Assembly: GCA_025923195.1 (NCBI GenBank) | Contig: JAICGJ010000022.1 | Span: 1-43,533 of the forward strand | Reading direction: 5' to 3' | Length of the DNA stretch: 43,533 nt | Source of the DNA: Chryseolinea sp. | GTDB taxonomy: Bacteria; Bacteroidota; Bacteroidia; Cytophagales; Cyclobacteriaceae | In this document: one piece after another, positions 8,141-17,974 of the stretch | How the letters are laid out: each line of letters begins with the position of its first letter | How positions within the stretch are numbered: position 1 is the first letter of the stretch | Position numbers and translations under genes: made by a program | The notes under the pieces: model-generated | Seen by the model: only the letters and a program-made list of their open reading frames with translations | Told to the model about the DNA's origin: nothing | Databases searched by the model: none

Positions 8141-8229
8141 TGGAGAAATGCCGCAGCAGGGTTACAGTGAAACCAAATAAGGCCGGTCAAGGAGCCATAG
8201 TTTGAGAATGTCCGAAGTCATTTCGAATC

Positions 8230-8243
8230 CTGATTGAAATCAG
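8230..8243. promoter_or_regulatory. FNR-type palindrome upstream of the flavodoxin gene
   Basis: The sequence CTGATT-GA-AATCAG is a perfect 14-bp palindrome and a strict match to TGAY-N4-RTCA. Its centre is 114 bp upstream of the flavodoxin ATG. A degenerate copy (TGTC-CGAA-GTCA, 8209-8220, one mismatch) lies exactly 22 bp upstream. A -7 element is not present at the 23-nt distance, although a TA-plus-TTTG sequence occurs at 8287-8295. Confidence 0.55.
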
Positions 8244-8350
8244 CCGCGTGGGATATAGTTATCATTTTTTTCTTGCCGCGTTAAAGTAAACTTTGGAGTA
8301 AATCTTTCTGTTAGTTTTTGGGTAAGGTCACATTATCAAGTATAAAAAAA

Positions 8351-8911
8351 ATGAAGACCCTCATCACTTATTTTTCATTTTCAGGCAACAACGAACTTCT
8401 AACCAACGATATACAGAAGAGATTGCATTGCGAGACGTTCCAAATAGTGGAATCCAAAAAGAGAAAAGGGTTCACTATTTTATTGGATGTGTTGTTTAGC
8501 AGAACACCCGGGATTCAGCGTGATGGGAAAGATCTTAAACAATATGATCATATCATTTTTATTGCCCCGATCTGGGCTGGAAAAATTGCTACCCCCTTGA
8601 AATCCTTTCTGCTTTTGGAGAAAGAAAATATCCGGGGCTATTCATTTATTACTGCATGTTCAGGGAGTAAAGCGCAAAAGGACAAAATTCAAAATGAACT
8701 GACCCGGTTGGCGGGTAAAAGCCCGGCTATGGTGACTGAGTTATGGATAAATGATTTGTTGCCCGCGCATAAAAAGAACAAAATTAAGTACGTAACACCG
8801 TACCGGCTTCAGCCTAAGGACTTTGCAGTCTTTGCGGATAAAATTGAAAAGCATCTCGAGGCGATATCGAAATCCATTGTTCCAACCCTAATCAACGTAA
8901 AAGAGCAATGA
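8351..8911 (+). CDS. Flavodoxin-family protein
   Basis: This 186-residue protein begins MKTLITYFSFSGNNELL, with the flavodoxin P-loop-like FMN phosphate-binding stretch (YFSFSGNNE). A typical strand (HIIFIAPIWAGKIATPLKSFLL) follows, near residues 70-95. I chose the ATG at 8351 over a TTG 33 bp upstream because the flavodoxin core begins here. Flavodoxins carry single electrons or act as NAD(P)H:quinone reductases. A strict FNR-type palindrome lies upstream. Confidence 0.8.
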   Translation: MKTLITYFSFSGNNELLTNDIQKRLHCETFQIVESKKRKGFTILLDVLFSRTPGIQRDGKDLKQYDHIIFIAPIWAGKIATPLKSFLLLEKENIRGYSFITACSGSKAQKDKIQNELTRLAGKSPAMVTELWINDLLPAHKKNKIKYVTPYRLQPKDFAVFADKIEKHLEAISKSIVPTLINVKEQ

Positions 8912-9305
8912 ATAACTCTATTCTGTCACATCAAAAATTTTGTTGATTTAACGGATGGAAGGCTTAGTGTTGCTTTATGGTGCTTGCTCAGCGGCATTTA
9001 TTTTCGCCACAATGTCACCAGTTCCGAACGTTCAAAAAGACAGGTGAATATATTTGAGCATTGTTTTGCTAGTCGAACGTCAATATGACAAAATAGGATG
9101 ACAGTTAATGGATAACGGACAATTGCTAACAGATAACAAATTCCATACAATATCCCCTCAACTTTGACTTCATATAGCATTATATTGAATGCGAGCTTAA
9201 ATAAACTAATTTGGCAAAATGGTGGCTAATCCTGAAGTCCCGTCCTTAATGGAGACTTTCGGTAACGCTCATCAATGGCAAACCACTCCCAATAACTAAG
9301 CACAC
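8912..9305. other. 394-bp gap without a supported gene
   Basis: This gap separates the flavodoxin gene from the metal-efflux operon. I found no convincing coding frame, no terminator with a T-run and no TGA-N6-TCA palindrome. A 60-codon minus-strand frame exists but lacks recognisable protein features. The promoter of the efflux operon must lie here, but I cannot point to it. Confidence 0.5.
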
Positions 9306-12300
9306 ATGCTTAATTCCATCATTAACTTTTCCATACGTAATAAGCTGCTTGTTGGCATATTCATATTGGTGCTTATTGGATGGGGCAGCTATTCCGTTAC
9401 ACAACTTCCGATTGATGCTGTGCCCGATATTACCAATAATCAGGTATTGGTTATAACAACCGCTCCCTCACACGCAGCACTCGACATTGAGCGGTCAGTA
9501 ACCTTTCCCGTAGAACAAACCATGGCGACGATACCTGGTATTCAGGAGATCCGATCGTTTTCGCGTTTTGGTTTGTCAGTTGTCACCATTGTATTTTCAG
9601 ATGCAACGGATGTCTATTGGGCCCGCCAACAAGTCGGTGAGCGGCTTACGGAAGCAAAAAAGCAAATTCCGCCGGGAGTAGGAACTCCTGAAATTGCACC
9701 TGTCACGACCGGGCTGGGCGAAATTTATCAATATGTCCTCAGGGTGAAACCCGGATATGAAGAAAAGTATTCTATCATGGAACTGAGAACAATTCAAGAT
9801 TGGATCGTCAGGAGACAGTTGCTTGGGACAGAAGGAGTAGCGGATGTGAGTAGCTTTGGTGGATATTTGAAACAATATGAGATCGCACTCAACCCCGAGA
9901 AACTTAGAAGCCTGAATCTTTCTGTCAGTGAAGTTTTTCAGGCACTGGAGGAGAATAACGAGAATACTGGTGGAGCGTACATTGAAAAAAATACAAGTGC
10001 CTATTTCATTCGAAGTGAAGGACTTATCGAATCAATCGACGATATTAACAACATCGTAGTCCGTAATCTGCCTACCGGGGTACCACTGTTGATCCGCGAT
10101 GTGGCAACCATAAAACTTGGCCATGCCATCCGGTACGGAGCCATGACTGAGAACGGAAAAGGCGAAACGGTAGGGGCAGTGGTGATGATGTTGAAGGGAG
10201 CAAATTCATCACAGGTCATCGCCAATGTGAAAGATCGAATTGAACAAATAAATGTCACGCTGCCTGACGGCGTGACGATAGAGCCTTTCCTGGATCGCAC
10301 TAAACTGGTCTACAATGCAATCACAACGGTTACTAAGAATCTGGCTGAAGGTGCGTTGATCGTCATCTTTGTTCTTGTCCTGTTATTGGGAAATCTGCGT
10401 GCGGGCCTGGTGGTGGCTTCGGTGATTCCGCTTTCGATGTTATTTGCCTTCAGCATGATGAACTTGTTTGGAGTTTCCGGCAACCTCATGAGCTTGGGAG
10501 CAATTGATTTTGGTTTGATCGTAGACGGTGCCGTCATCATTGTAGAAGCGACGTTGTTTCACATCGTCTCATCAGGATTTAAAGTCAGGCTCACGCAATC
10601 ACAAATGGATTCAGAAGTTGAGGCTTCTGCCAAGAAGATGATGAGCGCTGCAGCATTCGGTCAGATCATTATTCTCATTGTGTATTTGCCCATTCTTTCC
10701 CTGGTTGGAATCGAGGGAAAAATGTTTAAACCAATGGCTCAAACCGTGATCTTTGCTATATTAGGAGCCTTTCTGTTATCACTAACCTATGTACCGTTAG
10801 CATCATCACTTTTTCTTAGCAAAAATCCTGTACACAAAAAAAACATTTCTGACCGTATCATTGCAAAATTGCATCAGTATTATGAACCTATCCTTCGTTG
10901 GTCGCTTGAGAAAAGAGCAATCATCATCGTGGCTTCGGTTATTCTGCTCGCTGGAAGTCTTTTTGTTTTTTCAACCCTGGGAGGTGAATTTTTACCGGAA
11001 TTGGATGAAGGAGACTTTGCTGTAGATACTCGAATTCTCACGGGAAGCAGCTTAACGTCAACAATAGAGGCTACCCTTCGTGGTGAGGAAGTGCTGCTGA
11101 AAAATTTCCCTGAAGTTGAAAAAGTGATCGGTAAGATCGGATCAGGTGAAATCCCAACGGATCCCATGCCCATTGAGGCGGCCGATATGATGGTTGTGAT
11201 GAAAGACAAATCGGAATGGGTAAGCGCAGAAACGAAAGACGAATTGATTGAAAAAATGCAAAAGGTTTTGAGTCAAAATGTTCCTGGCGTCTGGTTTGGA
11301 TTTCAACATCCTATTCAAATGCGTTTTAATGAACTTATGACGGGTGCACGTCAGGATGTCGTAGTAAAAGTTTACGGTGAGGATCTTAATGAACTAACGC
11401 GGTATGCCTCTAGCATTGGTAAACTCGCTGCCACAATTGATGGAACCGAAAGCCTGTTTATTGAAAATATCACTGGACTTCCGCAGATAATCATCCGAAT
11501 GAAACGCGACCAGCTTGCCAGATACGGCCTTACGGTTCAACACGTCAATGAAACCATTAACACCGGTATGGCTGGACAAAGTGCTGGTTTATTGTTTGAA
11601 GGAGAGAAACGTTTTGATATCGCCGTAAGGCTTGACATTGAGAACCGTCAATCGATTGATGATGTGCGCAATCTTTATGTAACAACAGGCGACGGTCGCC
11701 ACGTACCCTTGACGCAAGTGGCAGATATTTCGCTGGAAGTCGGCCCAAATCAAATTCAGCGCGATGATGCCAAGCGGAGAATTGTTGTAGGATTCAATAC
11801 GAGAGGCAGGGATGTCGAGAGTATTGTGAATGAGCTTCAGGAAAAAATTCAGTCCTCCATGAGTTTCGCGCCTGGTTACTATGTAACGTATGGTGGAGCA
11901 TTTAAAAATTTACAAGAGGCAACCGAACGATTAACAATAGCTGTTCCGGTAGCACTGTTTCTTATTTTTACTCTACTGTATTTCACGTTCGGATCCATTA
12001 AGCAAGGCCTGCTCATCTTCACGGCTATTCCGCTGTCAGCTATCGGAGGTATTCTGGCATTATGGATACGTTCTATGCCATTCAGTATTTCCGCGGGCAT
12101 TGGCTTCATTGCGCTTTTTGGTGTTGCTGTGCTGAACGGAATAGTCCTGATCGCAGAGTTTAACCGCCTGAAAAAAGGAGGGACAGGCAACCTTCGGGAA
12201 ATTATCATGCGCGGAACGTCAACTCGGTTACGGCCTGTTCTCATGACCGCCACGGTAGCCTCACTTGGTTTTTTACCTATGGCGCTGTCGCATGGAAGCG

Positions 12301-12443
12301 GAGCAGAAGTACAGAAACCCTTGGCAACCGTCGTTATCGGAGGCTTGATCAGTGCGACCCTACTGACGTTGATTGTTCTGCCGGTATTATACTATGTGGT
12401 TGAAAAGTTTTTGATGAAATCTCGCCTTGCAAAGGTCAAGTGA
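9306..12443 (+). CDS. Heavy-metal efflux RND transporter (CzcA/CusA family)
   Basis: This 1045-residue inner-membrane pump has the length and layout of heavy-metal RND proteins: twelve membrane helices in two halves with two large periplasmic loops. The proton-relay motif DFGLIVDGAVIIVEA (D401, D407, E414) in helix 4 matches the essential acidic residues of CzcA. From memory of the family, the methionines that bind Cu(I) in CusA appear to be replaced here (VDTRIL and RFNELMTG regions), which favours divalent cations such as Co, Zn or Cd over Cu/Ag. It is the first gene of a three-gene efflux operon. No FNR-type site was found upstream. Confidence 0.92.
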   Translation: MLNSIINFSIRNKLLVGIFILVLIGWGSYSVTQLPIDAVPDITNNQVLVITTAPSHAALDIERSVTFPVEQTMATIPGIQEIRSFSRFGLSVVTIVFSDATDVYWARQQVGERLTEAKKQIPPGVGTPEIAPVTTGLGEIYQYVLRVKPGYEEKYSIMELRTIQDWIVRRQLLGTEGVADVSSFGGYLKQYEIALNPEKLRSLNLSVSEVFQALEENNENTGGAYIEKNTSAYFIRSEGLIESIDDINNIVVRNLPTGVPLLIRDVATIKLGHAIRYGAMTENGKGETVGAVVMMLKGANSSQVIANVKDRIEQINVTLPDGVTIEPFLDRTKLVYNAITTVTKNLAEGALIVIFVLVLLLGNLRAGLVVASVIPLSMLFAFSMMNLFGVSGNLMSLGAIDFGLIVDGAVIIVEATLFHIVSSGFKVRLTQSQMDSEVEASAKKMMSAAAFGQIIILIVYLPILSLVGIEGKMFKPMAQTVIFAILGAFLLSLTYVPLASSLFLSKNPVHKKNISDRIIAKLHQYYEPILRWSLEKRAIIIVASVILLAGSLFVFSTLGGEFLPELDEGDFAVDTRILTGSSLTSTIEATLRGEEVLLKNFPEVEKVIGKIGSGEIPTDPMPIEAADMMVVMKDKSEWVSAETKDELIEKMQKVLSQNVPGVWFGFQHPIQMRFNELMTGARQDVVVKVYGEDLNELTRYASSIGKLAATIDGTESLFIENITGLPQIIIRMKRDQLARYGLTVQHVNETINTGMAGQSAGLLFEGEKRFDIAVRLDIENRQSIDDVRNLYVTTGDGRHVPLTQVADISLEVGPNQIQRDDAKRRIVVGFNTRGRDVESIVNELQEKIQSSMSFAPGYYVTYGGAFKNLQEATERLTIAVPVALFLIFTLLYFTFGSIKQGLLIFTAIPLSAIGGILALWIRSMPFSISAGIGFIALFGVAVLNGIVLIAEFNRLKKGGTGNLREIIMRGTSTRLRPVLMTATVASLGFLPMALSHGSGAEVQKPLATVVIGGLISATLLTLIVLPVLYYVVEKFLMKSRLAKVK

Positions 12444-12481
12444 GGAACGCGGTTTCAAACCTAACTTAATGCTTTAGCTAT

Positions 12482-13717
12482 ATGAAATATTTTGCCATTC
12501 TTACCATAGGTCATTTTCTGTCATCCCCTGTTATGGCACAAAATTCCGTACCAACATTAGCGGAGGTCATAACATTAGCGCTTGAAAGAAACCCAGGTGT
12601 TCAACAGAAAGCATTGGAAGTCGAAAAACAATCAGTTTTAAAACGATCCGCTTTTGAAATTCCTAAAACAGACGTATCGCTGGTTTACGGGCAATATAAC
12701 AGCATTGACAAGAATGATAACAATATTACCATCTCCCAAAGCATTCCCTTTCCTACTGTCCTTGGTAGACAGCATGCATTAAACAATATGCTTGTCAGGC
12801 AAGCGCAGCTCCATGAAAGTATCTCAAAAAATGAGTTGACGTTCGAAGTGAAACAAATCGTCAACCAACTCCATTATCTGAAGGCTCGTCAGCAAATACT
12901 ATTAAGGCAGGATTCGTTGCTTTCTCATTTAACAAGAATTGCTGACTTGCACTATAGAACCGGTGAAGGCACGCTACTGGGTAAAACCTCCGCAGAAACG
13001 CAGCTTGCCGAAATGAAAAATCAACTGTCGCGAAATTATGCAGATATAGAGACTACGATCAGGCATCTGCAGCTTTTATGTCAATCACCGGAAATTACTG
13101 ATATCGCAGGAGGTCTAGAGAACCCTGCACAGGTTGTGGATTTGGATTCAGCGGCCCTAATGGAAAACCCGGCGATTACTCTGGCAAAACAAAATACTGT
13201 AATAGCCAATCAGCAAAAGAAGGTTGAAGCATCGCGGATGATGCCAGACCTGCGTTTCGGATATTTTAACCAGACATTGATCGGCTATCAAAATGTAGAT
13301 GGACAGGAAATTTACTACAGTTCCGACAAGCGATTTCAGGGTTTTCAGGTCGGTCTCTCATTTCCACTGTTGTTTGGACCCCATGCATCGAGAATCAAAG
13401 CTGCTGATGTTGCGACAGAAGCAGCGCAAAAACAGCGAGAGGCTTCGGAGCTCCATATTAAGCAGCAATACACACAGGCTGCTCAGGAACTACTTAAGAA
13501 TAAAAACAGCGTGGAATATTTAAGGAGTACGGCGTTGGTAACGGCTGAATTAACCACAACACAGAGTAAAAAATCTTTTGAAAGCGGAGAACTCGAGTAC
13601 AGTGTTCTTTTACTCAACCTTCGTCAAGCCTTAACCATTCGCGAAGAATATCTTTTGGCACTCTTTCAATACAACAACAGTATCATTACACTAGAATTCC
13701 TTAATGGAAATAAATAG
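12482..13717 (+). CDS. TolC-family outer-membrane efflux protein
   Basis: This 411-residue protein has a signal peptide (cleavage after about residue 19, PVMA-QN) and the long alpha-helical hairpins of the OEP/TolC family, with TLAEVITLALERNPG as the typical first helix. It forms the outer-membrane channel of the metal pump encoded just upstream (38-bp gap) and of the adaptor encoded immediately downstream (stop TAG directly followed by ATG). Confidence 0.87.
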   Translation: MKYFAILTIGHFLSSPVMAQNSVPTLAEVITLALERNPGVQQKALEVEKQSVLKRSAFEIPKTDVSLVYGQYNSIDKNDNNITISQSIPFPTVLGRQHALNNMLVRQAQLHESISKNELTFEVKQIVNQLHYLKARQQILLRQDSLLSHLTRIADLHYRTGEGTLLGKTSAETQLAEMKNQLSRNYADIETTIRHLQLLCQSPEITDIAGGLENPAQVVDLDSAALMENPAITLAKQNTVIANQQKKVEASRMMPDLRFGYFNQTLIGYQNVDGQEIYYSSDKRFQGFQVGLSFPLLFGPHASRIKAADVATEAAQKQREASELHIKQQYTQAAQELLKNKNSVEYLRSTALVTAELTTTQSKKSFESGELEYSVLLLNLRQALTIREEYLLALFQYNNSIITLEFLNGNK

Positions 13718-14857
13718 ATGAGAAAGATTATTCTATCAGCGATAACCGCAAGTATTCTTGCGTCTTGTGGGCAAAATCAAACTGCGAATTCTCCTGAAAA
13801 TATTGCCGAGGTCTCTCCTAATACGCTTACACTGTCCACAGATCAGTTGCGAGCCGCTGATGTGAAACTTGGACATGTAGAGCGCCAAATGATAGGTACA
13901 TCATTGCAAGTCAATGGAATGCTTGATGTACCGCCTCAAAATCTCATAACGATTGCAGCACCCATGGGGGGATTTGTTAAGTCAACAAAGTTGTTGCAAG
14001 GCATGAAAGTAAAGAAAGGTGAGTTGCTAGCAACGCTTGAAAGTCAGGAATTTATCCAACTTCAACAAGATTACCTGGACCATAAAAGCAAACTAGAGTT
14101 TCTGGAAAGCGAGTACAAACGACAACTCGAATTGGCTAAAGAGAATGTAAATGCACAGAAGACCTTACAGCAGGCTAAATCCCAATACCAGAGCGCTGAA
14201 GCTATTGTAAAAGGTCTCGAAGCGAAACTTGGAATGATCAATATTTCTCCTGCTTCACTAGCTCATGATAAAATCCGGTCGACGATAAATTTGCACGCGC
14301 CATTGAATGGTTACGTAACCGTAATAAATGTCAATATTGGACAGTATGTAAATGCCGCGGATGAGATTTTTAAACTCGTTAACCTTGAACACCTCCATGC
14401 TGAATTGCAGGTATTCGAACGTGATATCCATAGTTTGCGCATCGGACAAAAAGTAACTTTTAAGTTAGCGAATGAAAATAATATCCGTACGGCTACTGTT
14501 CACTTGATTGGAAAAGAAATTGGCCCTGAAAGGACCGTGCGTGTCCATTGTCATCTGGATAAAGAGGATGAGAATTTACTTCCCGGAATGTACATTACTG
14601 CAAATATCGAAAGCGATCCCCGGGAAGTTGATGCATTACCTGCAAATGCTATTGTGACTTATGAAGGCTCCGATTTTGTCTTCGTTCAGAATGGAAGCAA
14701 TAAGTTCACAATGACGAAAGTAAAAACCGGGACAAACGCGGGTGATATTGTTGAAGTACAGTTCCCTGACACTTTTGACGGGAACTCCTCTATCGTGACC
14801 AATGGCGCTTTCGATTTGCTTGGAATGTTAAAAAACACAAAGGAGGAGGATGAATAG
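13718..14857 (+). CDS. RND efflux periplasmic adaptor lipoprotein
   Basis: This 379-residue membrane-fusion protein has a lipoprotein signal peptide ending in SILASC (Cys about residue 18). A lipoyl-like beta hairpin (IAAPMGGFVKS), an alpha-helical coiled coil (about residues 115-165) and a second lipoyl half (LHAPLNGYVTVINVNIGQYV) follow, then the beta-barrel and membrane-proximal domains. It links the pump and TolC-like channel. No histidine-rich metal-binding tail is seen. The ATG directly follows the TolC stop codon, showing coupling. Confidence 0.9.
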   Translation: MRKIILSAITASILASCGQNQTANSPENIAEVSPNTLTLSTDQLRAADVKLGHVERQMIGTSLQVNGMLDVPPQNLITIAAPMGGFVKSTKLLQGMKVKKGELLATLESQEFIQLQQDYLDHKSKLEFLESEYKRQLELAKENVNAQKTLQQAKSQYQSAEAIVKGLEAKLGMINISPASLAHDKIRSTINLHAPLNGYVTVINVNIGQYVNAADEIFKLVNLEHLHAELQVFERDIHSLRIGQKVTFKLANENNIRTATVHLIGKEIGPERTVRVHCHLDKEDENLLPGMYITANIESDPREVDALPANAIVTYEGSDFVFVQNGSNKFTMTKVKTGTNAGDIVEVQFPDTFDGNSSIVTNGAFDLLGMLKNTKEEDE

Positions 14858-14912
14858 TGTCAAGATTTGCCGTGCATAAGCGTCGTGAATTGACACTTCG
14901 CACTGTAAAAGG

Positions 14913-15326
14913 TTACATGACTTTTTCAATAAATTCAAAGAGCTCTTCCTTATACTCTACGAACCTGCTATTGAAAGCTTCAAGTTCCTGCATAAGAGCC
15001 TCATGTTCCTTGAAGTATCCTGTCTTCAACTCGTCTTTAGTTTTTAGCATGTCTGCCAAACGGTTTTCATGATCGCGAAGTTTTTTTTGGAGTTCGATTA
15101 TTAATTCACTGTTGTAGTAAAGGATCAGATTTTGAAAATGGTCAACCTTCTGCTTTTCTTCAACCTCCGTAAACTTTGAGGCGTTCTTATCCAGGAGTTT
15201 TTGAAAAAAGTGGAACTCGCGCTGCCATAGCAATGTAGCTGAAAGCCAACTAAGCGTTTTGCGATGCTTCTCCAATAAGGAGGGTTGCAGTATATAGCTG
15301 CCTGTAATCGATGTAGGAGAAATCAT
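14913..15326 (-). CDS. Uncharacterised helical protein, family A copy 1
   Basis: This 137-residue, almost entirely helical protein has no signal peptide or membrane segment. I do not recognise a named domain. It is clearly related to the 148-residue protein at 24066-24512: both share an E-F-x-F-F...L-L/F-D-K block in the first third and an EH-AL...L..F...F...K-ELFE..E block near the end. The pattern suggests a helical bundle, perhaps a hemerythrin-like or coiled-coil fold, but the histidines needed for a di-iron hemerythrin site are not obvious. It is divergent from ppsA and has a strict FNR-type palindrome at 15397-15408 upstream. Confidence 0.75.
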   Translation of the reverse strand: MISPTSITGSYILQPSLLEKHRKTLSWLSATLLWQREFHFFQKLLDKNASKFTEVEEKQKVDHFQNLILYYNSELIIELQKKLRDHENRLADMLKTKDELKTGYFKEHEALMQELEAFNSRFVEYKEELFEFIEKVM

Positions 15327-15396
15327 TTTCGTGAAGTTTTATGTAAAACCATTCGTTTTGTAACACTAAAATGCTAATCGTTTATAGATCTCCGGC

Positions 15397-15408
15397 TGAT
15401 TAATGTCA
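15397..15408. promoter_or_regulatory. FNR-type palindrome upstream of helical family A copy 1
   Basis: TGAT-TAAT-GTCA fits TGAY-N4-RTCA. On the minus strand a TAGCATTTTAG sequence follows 20 nt later (15366-15376), three bases short of the spacing seen elsewhere. It is 57 bp from the ppsA pair and likely serves the minus-strand gene. Confidence 0.5.
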
Positions 15409-15452
15409 TATATAGCAATTTTTTTTTGGGGAAACTGTAAACCATTGAGAAT

Positions 15453-15518
15453 CTGACTTTAATCAGGGTTACTTCTGATTGGAATCATGGGAGTGCAAGC
15501 CGCCCGAAAATAGTTTTA
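15453..15518 (+). promoter_or_regulatory. Tandem FNR-type class II promoter of ppsA
   Basis: The distal palindrome CTGAC-TTTA-ATCAG (15453-15466) and the proximal palindrome CTGAT-TGGA-ATCAT (15475-15488) are spaced exactly 22 bp. Exactly 23 nt after the proximal TCA comes TAGTTTTA (15511-15518), matching the Bacteroidota -7 element in all but its last base. A site centred at -41.5 puts the start of transcription at about 15523, with a 26-nt leader. This is the clearest example of the architecture in the window. Confidence 0.7.
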
Positions 15519-15548
15519 CACATCCGCTATTGCTAACAGCGGGCTACC

Positions 15549-17948
15549 ATGAGCCGATACATAATACCTTTTGGTAATTTAACGATGGCCAATCTCGCAG
15601 AGGTTGGTGGAAAAAACGCTTCATTAGGGGAGATGATTCAAAAGCTTTCTTCTCTTGGTATCCAGGTGCCGGACGGCTATGCTATCACGGTCAGAGCTTT
15701 TGCAGAGTTTTTGAGATACAATAATATTTCCGAATTACTTGAGAGGACGTTGAATGAACTTGATCGCGAGGGACTTTCCAACCTTTCAGATATTGGTCAG
15801 AGGTGCCGCGATATTATTCAGCGCTCCAGGTTTCCTGACAAAGTTAAAGAAGCCATTGAACAAGCACACAATCAACTAGTGGAAAGGCATGGCTTGAATC
15901 CATCGTTTGCCATTCGAAGCAGTGCGACAGCGGAAGATTCACCTACTGCCAGTTTTGCTGGCCAGCACGACTCTTTCCTCAACATCCATGGGACGCGTGA
16001 AGTCCTTCAGGCGGTACAACAATGCTATAAGTCCTTGTTCAATGACAGGGCTATCAAGTATCGCATTGATAATAACTTTGCTGATATGCAGGTCGCGATT
16101 TCAGTTGGGGTGCAGATTATGGTGCGCTCGGATCGGGGAAGTGCTGGCGTTGCCTTTACAATCGAACCAGAAAATGGTAATGAGAACCTGATCTATGTCA
16201 CAGGCGCATGGGGCCTCGGTGAAAGCGTCGTACAAGGGGCCGTGAACACAGACGAATTCTACCTTTTTAAGCCCGCCCTGGCAGCCAACAAGAATGGATT
16301 GATTTACCGGCAATTGGGTAGCAAACAACAAATGCTCGTTTACGGCGATGGTGTCGACGGGAAAAATACGGTTTGGCAGGAAACCACACCCGCACAACGG
16401 GACCAATATGTGCTGACAGACGCAGAAGTGAAGAAGATCGGATCATGGTGCGCCGAGATTGAGAATCATTATGGAATGCCTATGGACATAGAGTGGGCTA
16501 AGGATGGGATAACGCATCAACTTTACATTGTGCAAGCCAGGCCGGAAACGGTGCATAGCCATCAAAGAAAGCTGTCTGTAAAGGAATATACCCTTGATAC
16601 AAACGCTTTGCCGATTCTTTCTGGAAAGGCCGTGGGGAGCAGTGTCGTCTCCGGAAAAGTAAAGATTGTCAAATCTCTGGCCGATGGACACAAAGTGGAG
16701 AATGGCGATATAATTGTGGCCGATATTACCAACCCCGACTGGAATGCATTGCTTCGACGCGCGATATGCATAGTTACAAATAAAGGGGGTCGTACAAGTC
16801 ATGCATCTATTATTGCCAGAGAATTGGGAATCTCTGCTGTCGTGGGTACACTGAATGCCACTGAGATTTTGATGGATGATCAGGTCGTAACTGTATCATG
16901 CGCCAATGGCGACGTCGGACTTGTTTACAATGGCAAGCTGGATTGGGAAGAAAAAGAAACTCCCGTCAGAGCATTATCGGATATCCATACCAAACCGATG
17001 TTTATCCTTTCAGATCCTCAGAAAGCGTTGTTCCTGGCTACTTATCCTAGTGCTGGTGTCGGTCTCCTCAGAATGGAATTTACCATCAGTAACAGTTTGC
17101 AAATTCATCCGATGGCATTGGTGAAGTTTGATTCGCTACCCAACAATACGGAGAAGAAGCAGATTGAAGCCCTGACCAGGCATTACGCAAATAAGAAAGA
17201 GTTTTTTGTCGACAAACTGGCTGAATCCATTGCGTTGGTTGCCGCCGCGTTTTATCCAAAGGAAGTAATCGTGCGCATGAGCGATTTCAAAACTAATGAG
17301 TACGCTAAACTCCTAGGCGGAAAATTGTTTGAGCCGCATGAAGAAAATCCTATGTTGGGTTTCAGGGGTGCAAGCCGTTATTACAACGAACGATATCGCG
17401 AGGGTTTTGGACTCGAATGTGCGGCAATTCTGAAAGTCAGAGATGAAATGATGCTAACGAATGTGAAAGTAATGATTCCGTTCTGCCGAACGCTGGAGGA
17501 AGGAAGGAAGGTTATTGAGGTAATGAAGTCATTTGGATTAGAACGTCGAAAAAATGGACTCGAAATCTATGTAATGGCCGAGATTCCTAGCAATATCTTG
17601 CAGGCTAAACAGTTTGCGCAGATGTTTGACGGATTTTCAATAGGTTCCAATGACCTTACGCAACTGACGTTGGGACTGGATCGAGATTCAGAAATTGTAA
17701 GTGACATTTTCGATGAAAATAATGATGCCGTGAAACATCAGATCAGGCATTTAATTGACCGGGCTCATGAGCAGGGTGTAAAGGTGGGTCTTTGCGGCCA
17801 GGCGCCCAGTGATTATCCGGAATTTGCCGCCTTCCTGGTACAACATGGTATTGATTCCATTGCCTTCAATCCAGATGCAATTATAAAAGGGATAGAAAAT
17901 ATCGCCCTTGCAGAGGTAATGATTCAACACACTGTCGACATCCCTTAA
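15549..17948 (+). CDS. ppsA: Phosphoenolpyruvate synthase
   Basis: This 799-residue enzyme makes phosphoenolpyruvate from pyruvate, ATP and water through a phosphohistidine. It has the N-terminal pyruvate-binding/ATP-grasp domain (FGNLTMANLAEVGGKNASLG; FAIRSSATAEDSPTASFAGQ), the swivelling phosphohistidine domain with catalytic H418 in GGRTSHASII (E. coli uses H421), and the C-terminal TIM barrel with the catalytic cysteine in GLCGQAPSDYPEF. Length matches the family. It heads a probable operon with a TerB-like gene (26-bp gap) and an AI-2E family permease. The upstream tandem FNR-type sites suggest induction under low oxygen or a similar signal. Confidence 0.95.
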   Translation: MSRYIIPFGNLTMANLAEVGGKNASLGEMIQKLSSLGIQVPDGYAITVRAFAEFLRYNNISELLERTLNELDREGLSNLSDIGQRCRDIIQRSRFPDKVKEAIEQAHNQLVERHGLNPSFAIRSSATAEDSPTASFAGQHDSFLNIHGTREVLQAVQQCYKSLFNDRAIKYRIDNNFADMQVAISVGVQIMVRSDRGSAGVAFTIEPENGNENLIYVTGAWGLGESVVQGAVNTDEFYLFKPALAANKNGLIYRQLGSKQQMLVYGDGVDGKNTVWQETTPAQRDQYVLTDAEVKKIGSWCAEIENHYGMPMDIEWAKDGITHQLYIVQARPETVHSHQRKLSVKEYTLDTNALPILSGKAVGSSVVSGKVKIVKSLADGHKVENGDIIVADITNPDWNALLRRAICIVTNKGGRTSHASIIARELGISAVVGTLNATEILMDDQVVTVSCANGDVGLVYNGKLDWEEKETPVRALSDIHTKPMFILSDPQKALFLATYPSAGVGLLRMEFTISNSLQIHPMALVKFDSLPNNTEKKQIEALTRHYANKKEFFVDKLAESIALVAAAFYPKEVIVRMSDFKTNEYAKLLGGKLFEPHEENPMLGFRGASRYYNERYREGFGLECAAILKVRDEMMLTNVKVMIPFCRTLEEGRKVIEVMKSFGLERRKNGLEIYVMAEIPSNILQAKQFAQMFDGFSIGSNDLTQLTLGLDRDSEIVSDIFDENNDAVKHQIRHLIDRAHEQGVKVGLCGQAPSDYPEFAAFLVQHGIDSIAFNPDAIIKGIENIALAEVMIQHTVDIP

Positions 17949-17974
17949 TATTAACATTTTAAAAACCTATTCTT

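Noticed and set aside
8998-9180. 60-codon minus-strand frame upstream of the metal pump
   Set aside because: No recognisable protein features, no operon context and no promoter support; likely a chance frame.
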